34,769 bases of DNA from a virus, in the IMG/VR virus record IMGVR_UViG_3300010885_004539, positions 1 to 34,769 of that record; one strand, given 5' to 3'. The translations under genes and the position numbers were made by a program. This document shows positions 13,002 through 22,131 of the stretch, piece by piece. Each line of letters opens with the position of its first letter. Position 1 is the first letter of the stretch. The notes under the pieces were generated by a model. That model was not told the DNA's origin, did no database searches, and saw only the letters and a program-made list of their open reading frames with translations.

Positions 13002-15974
13002 TTAGTTGAGTACCCCCGCATGTTTCATCCCCAAGTCGAATTGACCGAGGAGCATGTTGAGGCGAAGATTGGTACGGTGTTTATCTACGCGAAGTTGTTT
13101 AGTCTTCGGGTCACGCCAGTTGATAAGCAACGAATCATTGGTAGGAGGTTGCTTTGTCATCATCTGATCAAACAGGGTGGTGAACTTCTTTACGTTCGAT
13201 CCTGATTGATAGGCAATGTCGGTGAGTACTGCTTTCTCCACGGGGGAGAGCTTGTCGTATTCACCAGCTTTGAAGTGACCATCGTAGGCTCCCTTGGCAA
13301 GTGCCTCATAGCGAGGCTGAACCACCTTGTAGAGGCGTACAGCTTGCTCTTGAGAGATGCTTGCCTTGCCTAATTGAATGTCTTCAGCAGAGGCAACAAT
13401 GCCTGACTTGCGAAAGTCCTCCTTGATTGTGGAAGCGTTGGCAGTCATGTTGTATCCAATGCCAATCGTGGGATTACCCTCGGGGGCTGTGTAGACCTTG
13501 AGAGCAACACCCTCACCCATCACAGTCAGCGCAGCACCTTGGTCACCCTGCTTCATCAGCGAGGCAGCAATAGGACGCTTTGCACCAAGATCAGGGATAG
13601 CACTAATGTCATTGGATATAGGACGCGGGGAAAGACCAAGCTCCTTTGCCCTCTTCATCATGGCTCCTACTTCCCGACCAGCAGTGGTTCGGAGTTCTTG
13701 CGTCTGAGTTGCAGCAGCACCATTCCATAGATTGAGCGTATCGAGCTTCTTGATTATGGCGCTGTTATCAGCCAAATCTTGAGCGGTGAGTCCACCATTG
13801 GCTACCTTGTTTTGTAACGTTGCATAGGTGTCCCGCTCAGAGGCTGACAACTGGGACTTCATCTTGAATTTATTCTCGATGATCTCCAGAGAGGTATCAG
13901 GAAAGATACGATAGGGATTGCCAGTAGCTGGGTGTATCACTTCAGCGTAGTTGTTTCCACCAAGGTGATCTAGGGTGATCCTTCCTACTACCTTCACGCC
14001 CTTCTCATTGGTGTATCCCTCGACAGCACGATCCGCTGTGTATGAAGAGATAGCATTGCTGACTTCAGCACTTGCTTTTCCTGGTGGAATCCTGACTACC
14101 GTATTGGTAGTTGCATCATGGACGAAGTTACTCCGCGCCCATGCAGTCAGATGCTCCTCGACCAGCTTGGGATCAGCAATACCCGTTGACTTAATGTAGT
14201 TACCTGCCTCGATAGTAGCCCCAGCGGTTATCGCTGATTGATCTGGGGGGATTGACCCCTGCATTACCTGTCCGATAAACGGGAGGCTCCATCCAGTAGT
14301 ACGTAGCATGTTCGGCCTCCAGTCACCATCCTGTACGCCAACGCCCGTGATAGCGTTGGTTACTGAACTTTTAACCAGAGCAGCACCAGCAGTTGATCCG
14401 AGGAACTCAGCAGACTTCGCTTTGTTCTCAGCAGAGTTCATGCGGAAGGCTTCACGGTAGGCCGTTGCATCATCCTGACCATCAGCCTTGCGCCACTGGA
14501 AGTTATCCATGATGGCTACAGAGTCAGCATCAGCAAAGTACTGACCAACCATCGAACCATTTGGCGCATTCTTCATGGCCTGATAAGCACCAGCCAGATT
14601 CAGGAACCGAGCAGTTGGCTTGGCATCCTTCGAGTTGGGATCAGGAGCCATATTGGAAACTGTTGATGTAAGCTGTTTGAGCCAAGGAACAACTTCACTA
14701 CTCCCTGAATTGGAGTTGATTTTTATGGTACTGGCGATTGCATCAGCAGCAGCATTTCCCGGTTGATCAATAGTCGAGTAGACAACTTGGGACTCAGGTT
14801 GGGTTAGTCGGGTAAGTTGATCTTTCTGATGTTCAGGCTTGGCTGCGGAGAGGTTGCCCCTATTGCTAAGATCATTGAGATGCTCACCAAGACTAGCTTT
14901 GGCTAATTCAGTGTCACGATGGTTTCTCGCAGAGTTATAGGCATTGGCATCATGCAACCAGCCATGCTCACCACGGTAGCTTTGCAGTTGTTCATCAGTG
15001 ACTGACGACCACTTTCCAGCCCTGACGTTATCCATGAAAGTTGCTTCATCATCACCACGCTGCATCATGGTTCCCTTCTGCATCTTGGAGTCATAGAGGA
15101 AGGTCGCTTGATGCCGCGCCGTTTCAACTTTAACTCCCAAGTCTGTATCCATCTCTACGGGAGATTTCCCTGTAACAGGATCAGGCTGATAGAAGATATC
15201 GAATGAGTTGGGGTTACCACCAGCCTTCATTGACGCAGACTCGAAGCTGGCTAGCATTGCAGTATTCATCTCCTTGTTTGTCATCCCCATCCCGGGGACT
15301 CCCGGCTTACCAACACCGTAGGTACTGAAGAGATTTTCTCGGGCAGTAAGAAACGCTGACCCATCAATCTTGTCAATTCTAGAAGGATCAGTCAGTTGAG
15401 CCACCATCCCACTTACGCTGCTACTGAAGTCAGAGTTACGCTGTTCATGGAGCAGTGCTTGCTGATGCTGTTGGAAGTGATTCTTTATCTGAGTACTCAG
15501 GGGGCCAAACGTATCCATGTAGGATGCTATTGCCGTTGGATTGGTAATACCTTCCAAATCCTTGGCAGCATGTTTCTGGAGGAATTCATCAGGGTTGAAG
15601 CTGGGATCATTCTTCGCAGTATCGTATTCAGTACGTGCAGCATCTGCGGAGGTCTGTGCCTGTGTATCCCAGTGGCCCTTGATGTAGCCCTGCTGAGACC
15701 ACGGGGAGCTATCGGGGGACATAGGATCACCCTTCTTGGCTGACGCAAATCCCTGCGCTGCCTCACTATCGTGCTGAACCTTTTCCTCAGCCAGTTGCTT
15801 CTGTTGCAGCATGGGAACCATCGAACCCAGTGCATCCCCCAGACGCTTCAGATCGCTCTCTGCGGGTGAAACATAGGTGGATACCGGCGAAGCTACCACC
15901 TGAGTCTTAACGGGGGTACTGCTTGTATCAACCTGCTTACGCTGATTGAATTGTTCTTGTGCGAATTCAGGCAT
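13002..15974 (-). CDS. 15: Internal virion protein (gp15-like) with C-terminal lysozyme-like domain
   Basis: The protein has 990 residues (T7 gp15 has 747). Most is polar and helical, as expected for an internal core protein ejected into the periplasm. The last 180 residues or so carry a T4-lysozyme-like motif: EGVALKVY, then EGNPTIGIGYN. Aligned with T4 lysozyme, Glu821 matches catalytic Glu11 and Thr836 matches Thr26, but the Asp20 position is Ala830. The later PVEKAVLTDIAYQSGSN segment also fits the fold. It should open the peptidoglycan locally during DNA entry. ATG at 15974 overlaps the gp14 stop as TAATG, implying coupled translation. Confidence 0.85.
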   Translation of the reverse strand: MPEFAQEQFNQRKQVDTSSTPVKTQVVASPVSTYVSPAESDLKRLGDALGSMVPMLQQKQLAEEKVQHDSEAAQGFASAKKGDPMSPDSSPWSQQGYIKGHWDTQAQTSADAARTEYDTAKNDPSFNPDEFLQKHAAKDLEGITNPTAIASYMDTFGPLSTQIKNHFQQHQQALLHEQRNSDFSSSVSGMVAQLTDPSRIDKIDGSAFLTARENLFSTYGVGKPGVPGMGMTNKEMNTAMLASFESASMKAGGNPNSFDIFYQPDPVTGKSPVEMDTDLGVKVETARHQATFLYDSKMQKGTMMQRGDDEATFMDNVRAGKWSSVTDEQLQSYRGEHGWLHDANAYNSARNHRDTELAKASLGEHLNDLSNRGNLSAAKPEHQKDQLTRLTQPESQVVYSTIDQPGNAAADAIASTIKINSNSGSSEVVPWLKQLTSTVSNMAPDPNSKDAKPTARFLNLAGAYQAMKNAPNGSMVGQYFADADSVAIMDNFQWRKADGQDDATAYREAFRMNSAENKAKSAEFLGSTAGAALVKSSVTNAITGVGVQDGDWRPNMLRTTGWSLPFIGQVMQGSIPPDQSAITAGATIEAGNYIKSTGIADPKLVEEHLTAWARSNFVHDATTNTVVRIPPGKASAEVSNAISSYTADRAVEGYTNEKGVKVVGRITLDHLGGNNYAEVIHPATGNPYRIFPDTSLEIIENKFKMKSQLSASERDTYATLQNKVANGGLTAQDLADNSAIIKKLDTLNLWNGAAATQTQELRTTAGREVGAMMKRAKELGLSPRPISNDISAIPDLGAKRPIAASLMKQGDQGAALTVMGEGVALKVYTAPEGNPTIGIGYNMTANASTIKEDFRKSGIVASAEDIQLGKASISQEQAVRLYKVVQPRYEALAKGAYDGHFKAGEYDKLSPVEKAVLTDIAYQSGSNVKKFTTLFDQMMTKQPPTNDSLLINWRDPKTKQLRVDKHRTNLRLNMLLGQFDLGMKHAGVLN

Positions 15975-16483
15975 TACGGTTTCCCTCCGGTTTGTACCCC
16001 AGAACCCGAGGTATTTGGTGTAGCTGCTTGAGAGCCATAGTAGGCTGTAGCGATCTTCAAGCCTGACTCGACAAGGTTTCCTCTCCTGACAGAATTCATC
16101 TGACTCTGAGATTGCGCCCGTATCCCTAGAGCTTGGGCTGATGTTTGATTGATAGTGTTTTTACGGTTACCTTCGAGCGTAGCGTTGTCCTGTGAAAGAC
16201 TTTGTGTCAACTCATTGGCACTACGTTCTACTGAGTTACCAGACACACCAGACTCACCAGCAGCCACTCGTAGCTGGGCCATCTTTGCTTGCTCTGCCTT
16301 GGCTACCTCGGATTCATTCTCGGAGGCTTGTTGATTGATCTGTCCGCGTTGCAGTTGAAGCTGACCCATTTGAGCTTGGTAACTGGCAAGAGTTGATTTC
16401 TCATTGGCAGCAGCCATAGCGTTCTGGGCTTGGTACTGCATAAGAGCACTTGCTCCAGCAACAGCGAGTAGTGGGCTACACAT
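15974..16483 (-). CDS. 14: Internal virion protein (gp14-like)
   Basis: The protein has 169 residues (T7 gp14 has 196). It begins MCSPLLAVAGASALMQYQ, a hydrophobic N-terminus typical of gp14 homologues, and continues with a Gln/Ala-rich helical stretch (QAQMGQLQLQRGQINQQASE) that can form a coiled coil. The tail is Gly/Ser/Thr-rich. It would be ejected first and form the outer-membrane part of the DNA channel. ATG at 16483 overlaps the gp13-like stop as TAATG, and the stop overlaps the gp15 start in the same way. Confidence 0.85.
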   Translation of the reverse strand: MCSPLLAVAGASALMQYQAQNAMAAANEKSTLASYQAQMGQLQLQRGQINQQASENESEVAKAEQAKMAQLRVAAGESGVSGNSVERSANELTQSLSQDNATLEGNRKNTINQTSAQALGIRAQSQSQMNSVRRGNLVESGLKIATAYYGSQAATPNTSGSGVQTGGKP

Positions 16484-16917
16484 TATGGAATTTCCTTAGT
16501 AAAGGGTATGAACACAGCCCCATTGGAAGGAAGGGCAATAGGTGCATGGAACGTGAAGCCACACCAGCGGAGCCAGTGAATAGCCTTCTCATGATCCTGA
16601 TGAACCATGTTTATTAAATGGGGGTAACGCTTGTGGAACAGGGCGATTGCTTCTCTGCAATGCCTAGCGAATCTTCGAGCCTTCAATGGCAAGTCGTCGG
16701 AAGCAATCATCCACGGGATACCCCACGCGGGGGAGTCAGGATGAGACCCAACACCGAACACACACATCACAACTCCACCCTCGACCCATGCGAAGGTTTC
16801 GTCGGATACTCTGAACGATTCTTCAAGGGCCACCTCGGGAGACAAACCTGTAGATAGAAATGCCTCTACTCGATCTGCCTCCCGCATACGTGGCTTCAGT
16901 TGCTCTATGTGATCCAA
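16483..16917 (-). CDS. 13: gp13-like internal virion / assembly protein (DUF2833)
   Basis: The protein resembles the T7 gp13-like DUF2833 family, which has a GNAT-like look: HIEQLKPRMREADRVE, FRVSDETFAWVEGG, GVGSHPDSPAWGIPWMI, then HQDHEKAIHWLRWCGFTFH. It is needed for virion assembly in T7. The coordinates use the TTG at 16917 (144 residues). Homologues usually have about eight more residues before DHIEQL. An ATA codon at 16941 in the same frame lies five bases after a strong AGGAGA and overlaps the gp12 stop as TAATA, so translation may start there and give 152 residues. Confidence 0.8.
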   Translation of the reverse strand: MDHIEQLKPRMREADRVEAFLSTGLSPEVALEESFRVSDETFAWVEGGVVMCVFGVGSHPDSPAWGIPWMIASDDLPLKARRFARHCREAIALFHKRYPHLINMVHQDHEKAIHWLRWCGFTFHAPIALPSNGAVFIPFTKEIP

Positions 16918-16940
16918 GGTACAAGGAACACAGTTGAGTA

Positions 16941-19262
16941 TTACGTTCTCCTGTTACGGGTATGTAGGAATCCTTCCCACTCAGCACTCTGGAAGAAGCT
17001 GGGGAGGTAGGTATCGTTAATCAAATCAATAGTCACCGTGGAGGCATCAGTGATCACCGGGAAGTTGAACACACCACCACCCACCTGATTACTCCCCAGC
17101 ACTGCATCGAGAGTCCCCAGCTTGATACCTGTGTAGTAGTAGGAATTACTGGCACGACCTTCTGGAGTTATCACTCCCCTGAAGTATCCAGAGCTAGTGA
17201 AGAACACGGACATCTTGCGGAGCTTCAGCGTTGCACTGCCAAGAGCCACACCCGCTTGATCCTTGGCATACTGCTGTGAGAATCGATAGCGAGACTCATA
17301 GGAAACACCAGCATAGACAGTACCTGCTGAGAAGTCCCCTGTGGCAGTGAGTGTCGTGGTCGTTGGATGGGCCACTAGCACTTCCATACCGGCGCTACCT
17401 GTGAAGGAACCACCGAGTACTACCCGGGCCACCGAGGAGACATACGGTAGCGTCCAAGTAGTGAGGCCTGTACCAGAGCTATATACCCCCGTGAGTGACA
17501 CCTTGCGATCTAGGTTGACCAAGGTGGGCAGGTCTGTTTCTATCAATCCTGATTGCAGATCGATGTACTCAAGGAATAAGCCATCCGGATTGCTGATTAC
17601 TAGGTACAGTTTCGTACCGATCATCTCCATACTCATCACTGAGGAGTCAGAGGGGAACGTCCACTTTGACCACGCTGATTGAATCTTCTCATTACCCTTC
17701 CAGTAGTACTTGTAGGTATAGATTGCATTGCGCTCAGTACTCGAGAGGACAAAGAGAATGTCCTCATTGGAACTAGCAGCCATCTTCACCACACCACCAG
17801 GAATGTACTTAGGTACGTGAGCGGTAATATCATCAGCATCATAGGTGGCCTGATAGGGGGTCACGAAGTACTCACGCACTCCAGACCAACCAGACTTCTC
17901 TACAACGAAATAGACGTTAGCTCCAGCAGCAACAGGCTTGACACTTCTGGAAGCCTCAAACTCCGTGGTAGGACTCACTGTGACCGTCTTGGGCGTGAGT
18001 ACATCAGTTGCAGTCAAGATGAACTGAGTGAGGTCTGAGAACAGCAATAGGTTCTTGTTGAACGGTATGGCATGTTTCAGGTTGGACACCTTGTTATGCG
18101 TCACAGAGATATCTACAGGATCAGTATCGAGTACCTGCACCATAGTCTCTTGGAAGTAGTTGAAGTATGCCCCTGCACGTGACAGGATCACATTCTCCCC
18201 AGAGAGCATCCCGAATCTATTCCTGAAGAAGAACACGCTCTGAATAGGGGAGCCAATGAAGCTGGGATCGAAGTTGAAAGCTGGATCACCAACGGGTCTA
18301 TTAGCCCACACCACCTTACTGAAGGTGAATGTCCCATTAGCATTACGCACCAAACGATAAGGCATCGTTGTAGCATCAATGATGTACTTACATCCGGGCT
18401 TTACAGTTTCTACCCAAGCATTATTGGAGTACTTCACGTAGTACGTTGTATTCGTACCAGCGAGGTTACCGTTGATTGCCACAGTGAAGCCATCAACGAA
18501 TGCTCGAGGGAGGTCTGAGTACCTCTCCACTCCATTATTCAAGCAGCGGATCAGCGTGTCACCGTAGCCATCGTAGCAAGACTGGGAGGCTATGGAGCCT
18601 GAAGCCTTTACAACACGGATTAAACCACCGCCAAGGGAGGTAGCTACATGGGTTTGCGAAGGGGGGAACGCACTCCCAAACGCAGCATTCATCGCTCCTA
18701 CAAAGTTTACGCAGTTCAGATCAACATCACCACCACTATATTGACCACGGGTAACCATGCTTATTCCATCCACCACAGCATGAACATCAATGTCAATGGG
18801 CCACTGACGAATATGGAAGTAGGCTGTATTCGTAGGGTTAGCTGTTGCTACAGTGGTACTCATGGCTGGGATGATTGATCGATTAGTGATCAGCGTGTAA
18901 TCAGCAATCGTTACTGCATCAAAGCCAGTCTCAGGGGTGGCGTTGGCAAGATAGCCGTAGCCATCAGGGAACGTCACTGTCTTGGCAGCACCTGTAAGTT
19001 TGTCCCACACAGCGAGACCACCATTGGTAATTACTACCTCGTACTTCTCACTGGTGTCCCGATTGATTGAATGGGTGAAGGCTCCTGTGTAGAGACTCGA
19101 GGAGAGCTTTGCTACGTGCTTCGTCGGATGACGCTTGTGTAACCCCTCCACGATGGACGGGAACATGTTTAGTTGTACCTCACCCTGTGATGCTTGTCTG
19201 ATCGTCGGTGACTGCTGAGAGACACCATTGAACAGGTTGGGAATCGAATGACTGACCAGCAT
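16941..19262 (-). CDS. 12: Tail tubular protein B (gp12-like, nozzle)
   Basis: The protein has 773 residues (T7 gp12 has 794). It starts MLVSHSIPNLFNGVSQQSPT, and the NLFNGVSQQ and IRQASQGEVQLNMFPSIVEGLHKR segments are hallmarks of this family. Later landmarks are YHIRQWPIDID-like beta strands and PIQSVFFFRNRFGMLSGENV. The protein forms the tail nozzle below gp11 and anchors the fibres. ATG at 19262 overlaps the gp11 stop as TAATG. Its own stop overlaps the probable gp13 ATA start. Confidence 0.93.
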   Translation of the reverse strand: MLVSHSIPNLFNGVSQQSPTIRQASQGEVQLNMFPSIVEGLHKRHPTKHVAKLSSSLYTGAFTHSINRDTSEKYEVVITNGGLAVWDKLTGAAKTVTFPDGYGYLANATPETGFDAVTIADYTLITNRSIIPAMSTTVATANPTNTAYFHIRQWPIDIDVHAVVDGISMVTRGQYSGGDVDLNCVNFVGAMNAAFGSAFPPSQTHVATSLGGGLIRVVKASGSIASQSCYDGYGDTLIRCLNNGVERYSDLPRAFVDGFTVAINGNLAGTNTTYYVKYSNNAWVETVKPGCKYIIDATTMPYRLVRNANGTFTFSKVVWANRPVGDPAFNFDPSFIGSPIQSVFFFRNRFGMLSGENVILSRAGAYFNYFQETMVQVLDTDPVDISVTHNKVSNLKHAIPFNKNLLLFSDLTQFILTATDVLTPKTVTVSPTTEFEASRSVKPVAAGANVYFVVEKSGWSGVREYFVTPYQATYDADDITAHVPKYIPGGVVKMAASSNEDILFVLSSTERNAIYTYKYYWKGNEKIQSAWSKWTFPSDSSVMSMEMIGTKLYLVISNPDGLFLEYIDLQSGLIETDLPTLVNLDRKVSLTGVYSSGTGLTTWTLPYVSSVARVVLGGSFTGSAGMEVLVAHPTTTTLTATGDFSAGTVYAGVSYESRYRFSQQYAKDQAGVALGSATLKLRKMSVFFTSSGYFRGVITPEGRASNSYYYTGIKLGTLDAVLGSNQVGGGVFNFPVITDASTVTIDLINDTYLPSFFQSAEWEGFLHTRNRRT

Positions 19263-19834
19263 TACCGAGTGAGAATCGACATGGATGTTTTATTGGCAAA
19301 CATGTTGTAGTCGGCTGTATCCGTGTCTGAATCCTTGAGGTAACACAGGGCATCAAGTTCATCTTGAGCAGAGAACTTCTCTAGAGTTTCACTTCCTACA
19401 ACACGGGATTGGAAGATACGGGCAGCGCGTATAGCGATGTAGTACCGAGCAGCCTGAGGGATATCACTAAAGTCCAGCATGAAGGTGATCTGGCATAGCA
19501 CAGACTTAACAAATACAAAGCTGTGTGTCTCCTTGTTGTACAGGCGATTGCCTCGTACCGTTACATCCAACTGCTCTGCATCTTCGGTATCCACACGGAG
19601 AGCATTGAGGGGGGTATATATCTTTCCCTCTATATCGACTACTAGCGGGTAGTTAGACTCACTATTGAATCCCCAGCCTCTCTCCTGTATGGACTTGGAG
19701 ACTTCGCTGAGAATGTTCTGAGCCGTAGCTACGTCACCAAGACCGGTCACCTCGAGAGTGTTCACCGGGGACTCACCAATCACAGACAGCATGATGTTGA
19801 CCGCATCTAGTTCGGTCATGGCAACTAAATCCAT
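19262..19834 (-). CDS. 11: Tail tubular protein A (gp11-like, adaptor)
   Basis: The protein has 190 residues (T7 gp11 has 196). The start MTELDAVNIMLSVIGESPVN, preceded by MDLVA, is typical of the family, as are NILSEVSKSIQERGWGFN and QAARYYIAIRAARIFQ. It joins the portal to the tail nozzle. ATG at 19834 has AAGGA six bases upstream. The gene follows the strong terminator after the capsid gene, so it is expressed by read-through, as in T7. Confidence 0.93.
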   Translation of the reverse strand: MDLVAMTELDAVNIMLSVIGESPVNTLEVTGLGDVATAQNILSEVSKSIQERGWGFNSESNYPLVVDIEGKIYTPLNALRVDTEDAEQLDVTVRGNRLYNKETHSFVFVKSVLCQITFMLDFSDIPQAARYYIAIRAARIFQSRVVGSETLEKFSAQDELDALCYLKDSDTDTADYNMFANKTSMSILTR

Positions 19835-19854
19835 TGGGTATCCTTAATTAAAAT

Positions 19855-19903
19855 GAAAAAAAGCCCCCCTCGATTCCTGTTGTGAAACAAGGGAGGGGGG
19901 CTT
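19855..19903 (-). terminator. Rho-independent terminator after the capsid gene
   Basis: On the minus strand a perfect 11-bp stem (AAGCCCCCCTC paired with GAGGGGGGCTT) closes an approximately 20-base segment and is followed by a run of eight T residues (19862-19855). It lies between the capsid stop (19915) and gp11 (19834), the same place as the T7 late terminator between genes 10 and 11. Partial termination here would favour capsid mRNA over tail mRNA. Confidence 0.92.
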
Positions 19904-19914
19904 ACGTGTTACTA

Positions 19915-20841
19915 CTAGGAGGTCTTCAGTTCGACGCAAGCGTCAGGACGAAGAATGCCGTGGCCTACTGCATAACGAGCAACCATCAGCGTACCTTGAC
20001 GGCGAACCGAGTACTCCGATTGCATCGACAAGTCCATCAGCTTGACCGTACCAACACCACACTTGTGCATAACCAGACCGGCAGTCGTTGCAGCATTGAC
20101 TTGGTACTTGGAGGGGCCAGTGGTGATATTGGTGATCGGGAGATTCAGTGACTTCTGCAAGTTGATACCACCAATCGACACGACAGTACCGTCAGCGAAC
20201 GAACCCTTGCCACCAAACAATTGGTTGATAGCGGTAGTGTTCTGAGCCAACAGGTAGTACTGAGCGGGACGGAAGTAGGCAGTACGGTCAGTCTCAGGGA
20301 TTGCTTTTTCATCCAGAGTCTGAGCAGCCGTGAACAAGCCAGTAGCCAGCACATCCTTGTCAGTCTTGAAGGTTGCACCAACCAGCGAAGCACCACCCGG
20401 CAGGGAGGTAACTACATTGGTAGCACGAGCAGCGAGAACTGCGGTTTGCAGGATGTTTGCATCCATTTGGAAAGCCAGAGCCAAGCCTGATTCGTTCGAG
20501 TAAACCGAGCGAACATCGTAGTGATTCATAGCTTCATCGATATCCGCAATGAAAGCCGGGGAGATCAGAAGTTGATCAATAACGATTACGTTCTCAGCGT
20601 GATCCACAATGTTGCCGAGGATTTCAGTGCCGGGAACATGGTAAGCAGCCGTTTGACGGCCAGTGGCGGGGAACTGTGCACTTTTGCCACTTGAGATTGA
20701 ACGCTGGCTCGTATTCTTGAGAGCCACTACTGCACGTTCAAAGGCGGTGAGAACTTCACCAGAGTAAACTTTCAGGAACAGGGCATCAGTCACGCCAGCG
20801 TGGTTTACCTGACCTAGATTTGATACGGTTGCATCAGCCAT
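19915..20841 (-). CDS. 10: Major capsid protein
   Basis: The protein has 308 residues, somewhat shorter than T7 gp10A (345). It starts MADATVSNLGQVN and contains the T7-class capsid segments LFLKVYSGEVLTAFERA, GKSAQFPATG, VIDQLLISPAFIADIDEAMNHYDVRS and an end in HGILRPDACVELKTS. I chose ATG at 20841 because AAGGA lies seven bases upstream; the frame stays open to a GTG at 20934 that lacks such support. The terminator starts 12 bases after the stop, leaving no room for a T7-type frameshifted extension. A 235-base structured leader with a possible phage promoter precedes the gene. Confidence 0.95.
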   Translation of the reverse strand: MADATVSNLGQVNHAGVTDALFLKVYSGEVLTAFERAVVALKNTSQRSISSGKSAQFPATGRQTAAYHVPGTEILGNIVDHAENVIVIDQLLISPAFIADIDEAMNHYDVRSVYSNESGLALAFQMDANILQTAVLAARATNVVTSLPGGASLVGATFKTDKDVLATGLFTAAQTLDEKAIPETDRTAYFRPAQYYLLAQNTTAINQLFGGKGSFADGTVVSIGGINLQKSLNLPITNITTGPSKYQVNAATTAGLVMHKCGVGTVKLMDLSMQSEYSVRRQGTLMVARYAVGHGILRPDACVELKTS

Positions 20842-21042
20842 TGCTAATCCTTGATATGTGAGATTTGAAGAGACATGTGTGGTGTGGGTGTTATCCCAAG
20901 AGCCACGCGGGGGGTTTCTCTCCAAGATCACCACTTGACAGTAGCTGAGATTGTCCCTCCTCAGAGGGGTAACAGGTAGGGTGCTTGGGTTATCTTGCGA
21001 GTGACAGTAAATTGGGATGCCCCTCCCCCACCCTCATTGGGG

Positions 21043-21060
21043 CTTCTTTAGGGGGAGAGG
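21043..21060 (-). promoter_or_regulatory. Possible diverged phage promoter before the capsid gene
   Basis: The minus strand reads CCTCTCCCCCTAAAGAAG, matching 14 of 18 bases of the promoter at 24165-24181 when its downstream part is aligned (ACTCCGCCCCTATAGAAG). The TAA element upstream is not kept and TATAG has become TAAAG. The position just before the capsid gene is where T7 has its strongest late promoter. A GCCCC/GGGGC hairpin follows at once. Confidence 0.35.
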
Positions 21061-21076
21061 ACTTAGAGTGAAACTT

Positions 21077-21928
21077 TTAGAAGGCTGTGGTACGACCGAG
21101 CTTGGCCATAACTGCCTTGCGGTAGGCGGGATCAACTGCATAGCGATCATCACCCATCGCCTTGGTCATCTCAGCGCGAGACTGGAAGGAATCACCAGCA
21201 GAAGCGGTTACACCACTGCTTTGGCCAGCGAGGAGTCCACTGGGGGGAGAACCGTTGGCTGCGGTGTATTGCGCCTTGAGTCCAGCCACAGCTAACTTCA
21301 TCTGCTCTACATTGCCACTACCTACTGCTGCATTGAATGCAACAATAGCGGCGGGTTGCATAGAGGCCTTGGCCCAAGCAGTCATCGCTGAGAACTGTGT
21401 CTTACCACCAGCCAGATCGTAGCCAGTATTGTCATAGCGTTCAGCCTGAACAACCTGCCCCTCGATGTAAGCGTTGACCATCTCCCTGTCTATCCCTGAT
21501 TTCGCCAAGGACTCATAGGAGGCCTCAGAGAGTGCACCAGAGGTAGCAAACTCAGCGGAGTACGAAGCTATGTCCAGCCCAGCAGGAACCGCAGGAGGGA
21601 CATTAGGATCGGTTACAGGAGGAGCTACCACCGGAGGGGTCACTCCTCGCGTACGTTCCAGTTCAGCGTACGACTTCGCCATATCTTCCGCAGTAGCAAA
21701 CTTCTCAGGGAGCCACGCGGGACGCTCTACTACGGGAGGAACTACGAGAGGATCAGCGGGGGGTAGGGCAGCGGGGTCACCCACATTCACTACACCTCCG
21801 CTACCTACTTGTTGGATCGAAAGGCCAGCAGCCTTTGTAACCATAGCGGCATCATATTCAGCAGTACCCGGCTGGGGAGCCATGAAAGATTCCCCAGCTT
21901 GGGCCGCAACAGGTGCGCCTATATCCAT
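21077..21928 (-). CDS. 9: Scaffolding (capsid assembly) protein
   Basis: The protein has 283 residues (T7 gp9 has 307), lies between portal and capsid, and is acidic and Pro/Ala/Val-rich in the middle (ADPLVVPPVVERPAWLPEKF). The second half has the family's helical segments (AEDMAKSYAELERTRG, YSAEFATSGALSEASYESLA, FSAMTAWAKASMQPA) and ends in a basic stretch (AYRKAVMAKLGRTTAF). It directs procapsid assembly and leaves before packaging. ATG at 21928 overlaps the preceding stop as TAATG. Confidence 0.92.
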   Translation of the reverse strand: MDIGAPVAAQAGESFMAPQPGTAEYDAAMVTKAAGLSIQQVGSGGVVNVGDPAALPPADPLVVPPVVERPAWLPEKFATAEDMAKSYAELERTRGVTPPVVAPPVTDPNVPPAVPAGLDIASYSAEFATSGALSEASYESLAKSGIDREMVNAYIEGQVVQAERYDNTGYDLAGGKTQFSAMTAWAKASMQPAAIVAFNAAVGSGNVEQMKLAVAGLKAQYTAANGSPPSGLLAGQSSGVTASAGDSFQSRAEMTKAMGDDRYAVDPAYRKAVMAKLGRTTAF

Positions 21929-22122
21929 TACCAGTTGTAAACCGTGATGCCATTGACTTCCTCAACCGACTTGGCTTTGGAGTAATCAAACACGGTTTCC
22001 ACTTCAGGAGCTTTGCCTTCAGCAATAGCCTTCACCATTGCATCTGTCGAACCAGCTACATCCACGGTGGCAATTCCATCACCCAATGCAGCGATGATCG
22101 GGTCTTTATCTACTTTAGCCAT
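21928..22122 (-). CDS. Hypothetical small protein between portal and scaffold, 64 aa
   Basis: The protein begins MAKVDKDPIIAALGDG and contains a short helix (TDAMVKAIAEGKAPE), then VFDYSKAKSVEEVNGITVYNW. It is acidic and has no transmembrane segment. ATG at 22122 follows AGGAC. The stop overlaps the scaffold start as TAATG, implying linked synthesis with structural proteins. I do not recognise a family; a minor head or assembly protein is plausible from position only. Confidence 0.6.
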   Translation of the reverse strand: MAKVDKDPIIAALGDGIATVDVAGSTDAMVKAIAEGKAPEVETVFDYSKAKSVEEVNGITVYNW

Positions 22123-22131
22123 ATGAGAGTC

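Noticed and set aside
14990-15010. Other CTGATGA occurrences inside genes (for example near 4462, 13550, 15000, 15585 and 17836)
   Set aside because: None has a following GAAA with matching stems; all are ordinary codons.
19903-19915. Frameshifted extended capsid protein as in T7 gp10B
   Set aside because: Only 12 bases separate the capsid stop from the terminator, so there is no room for an extension.
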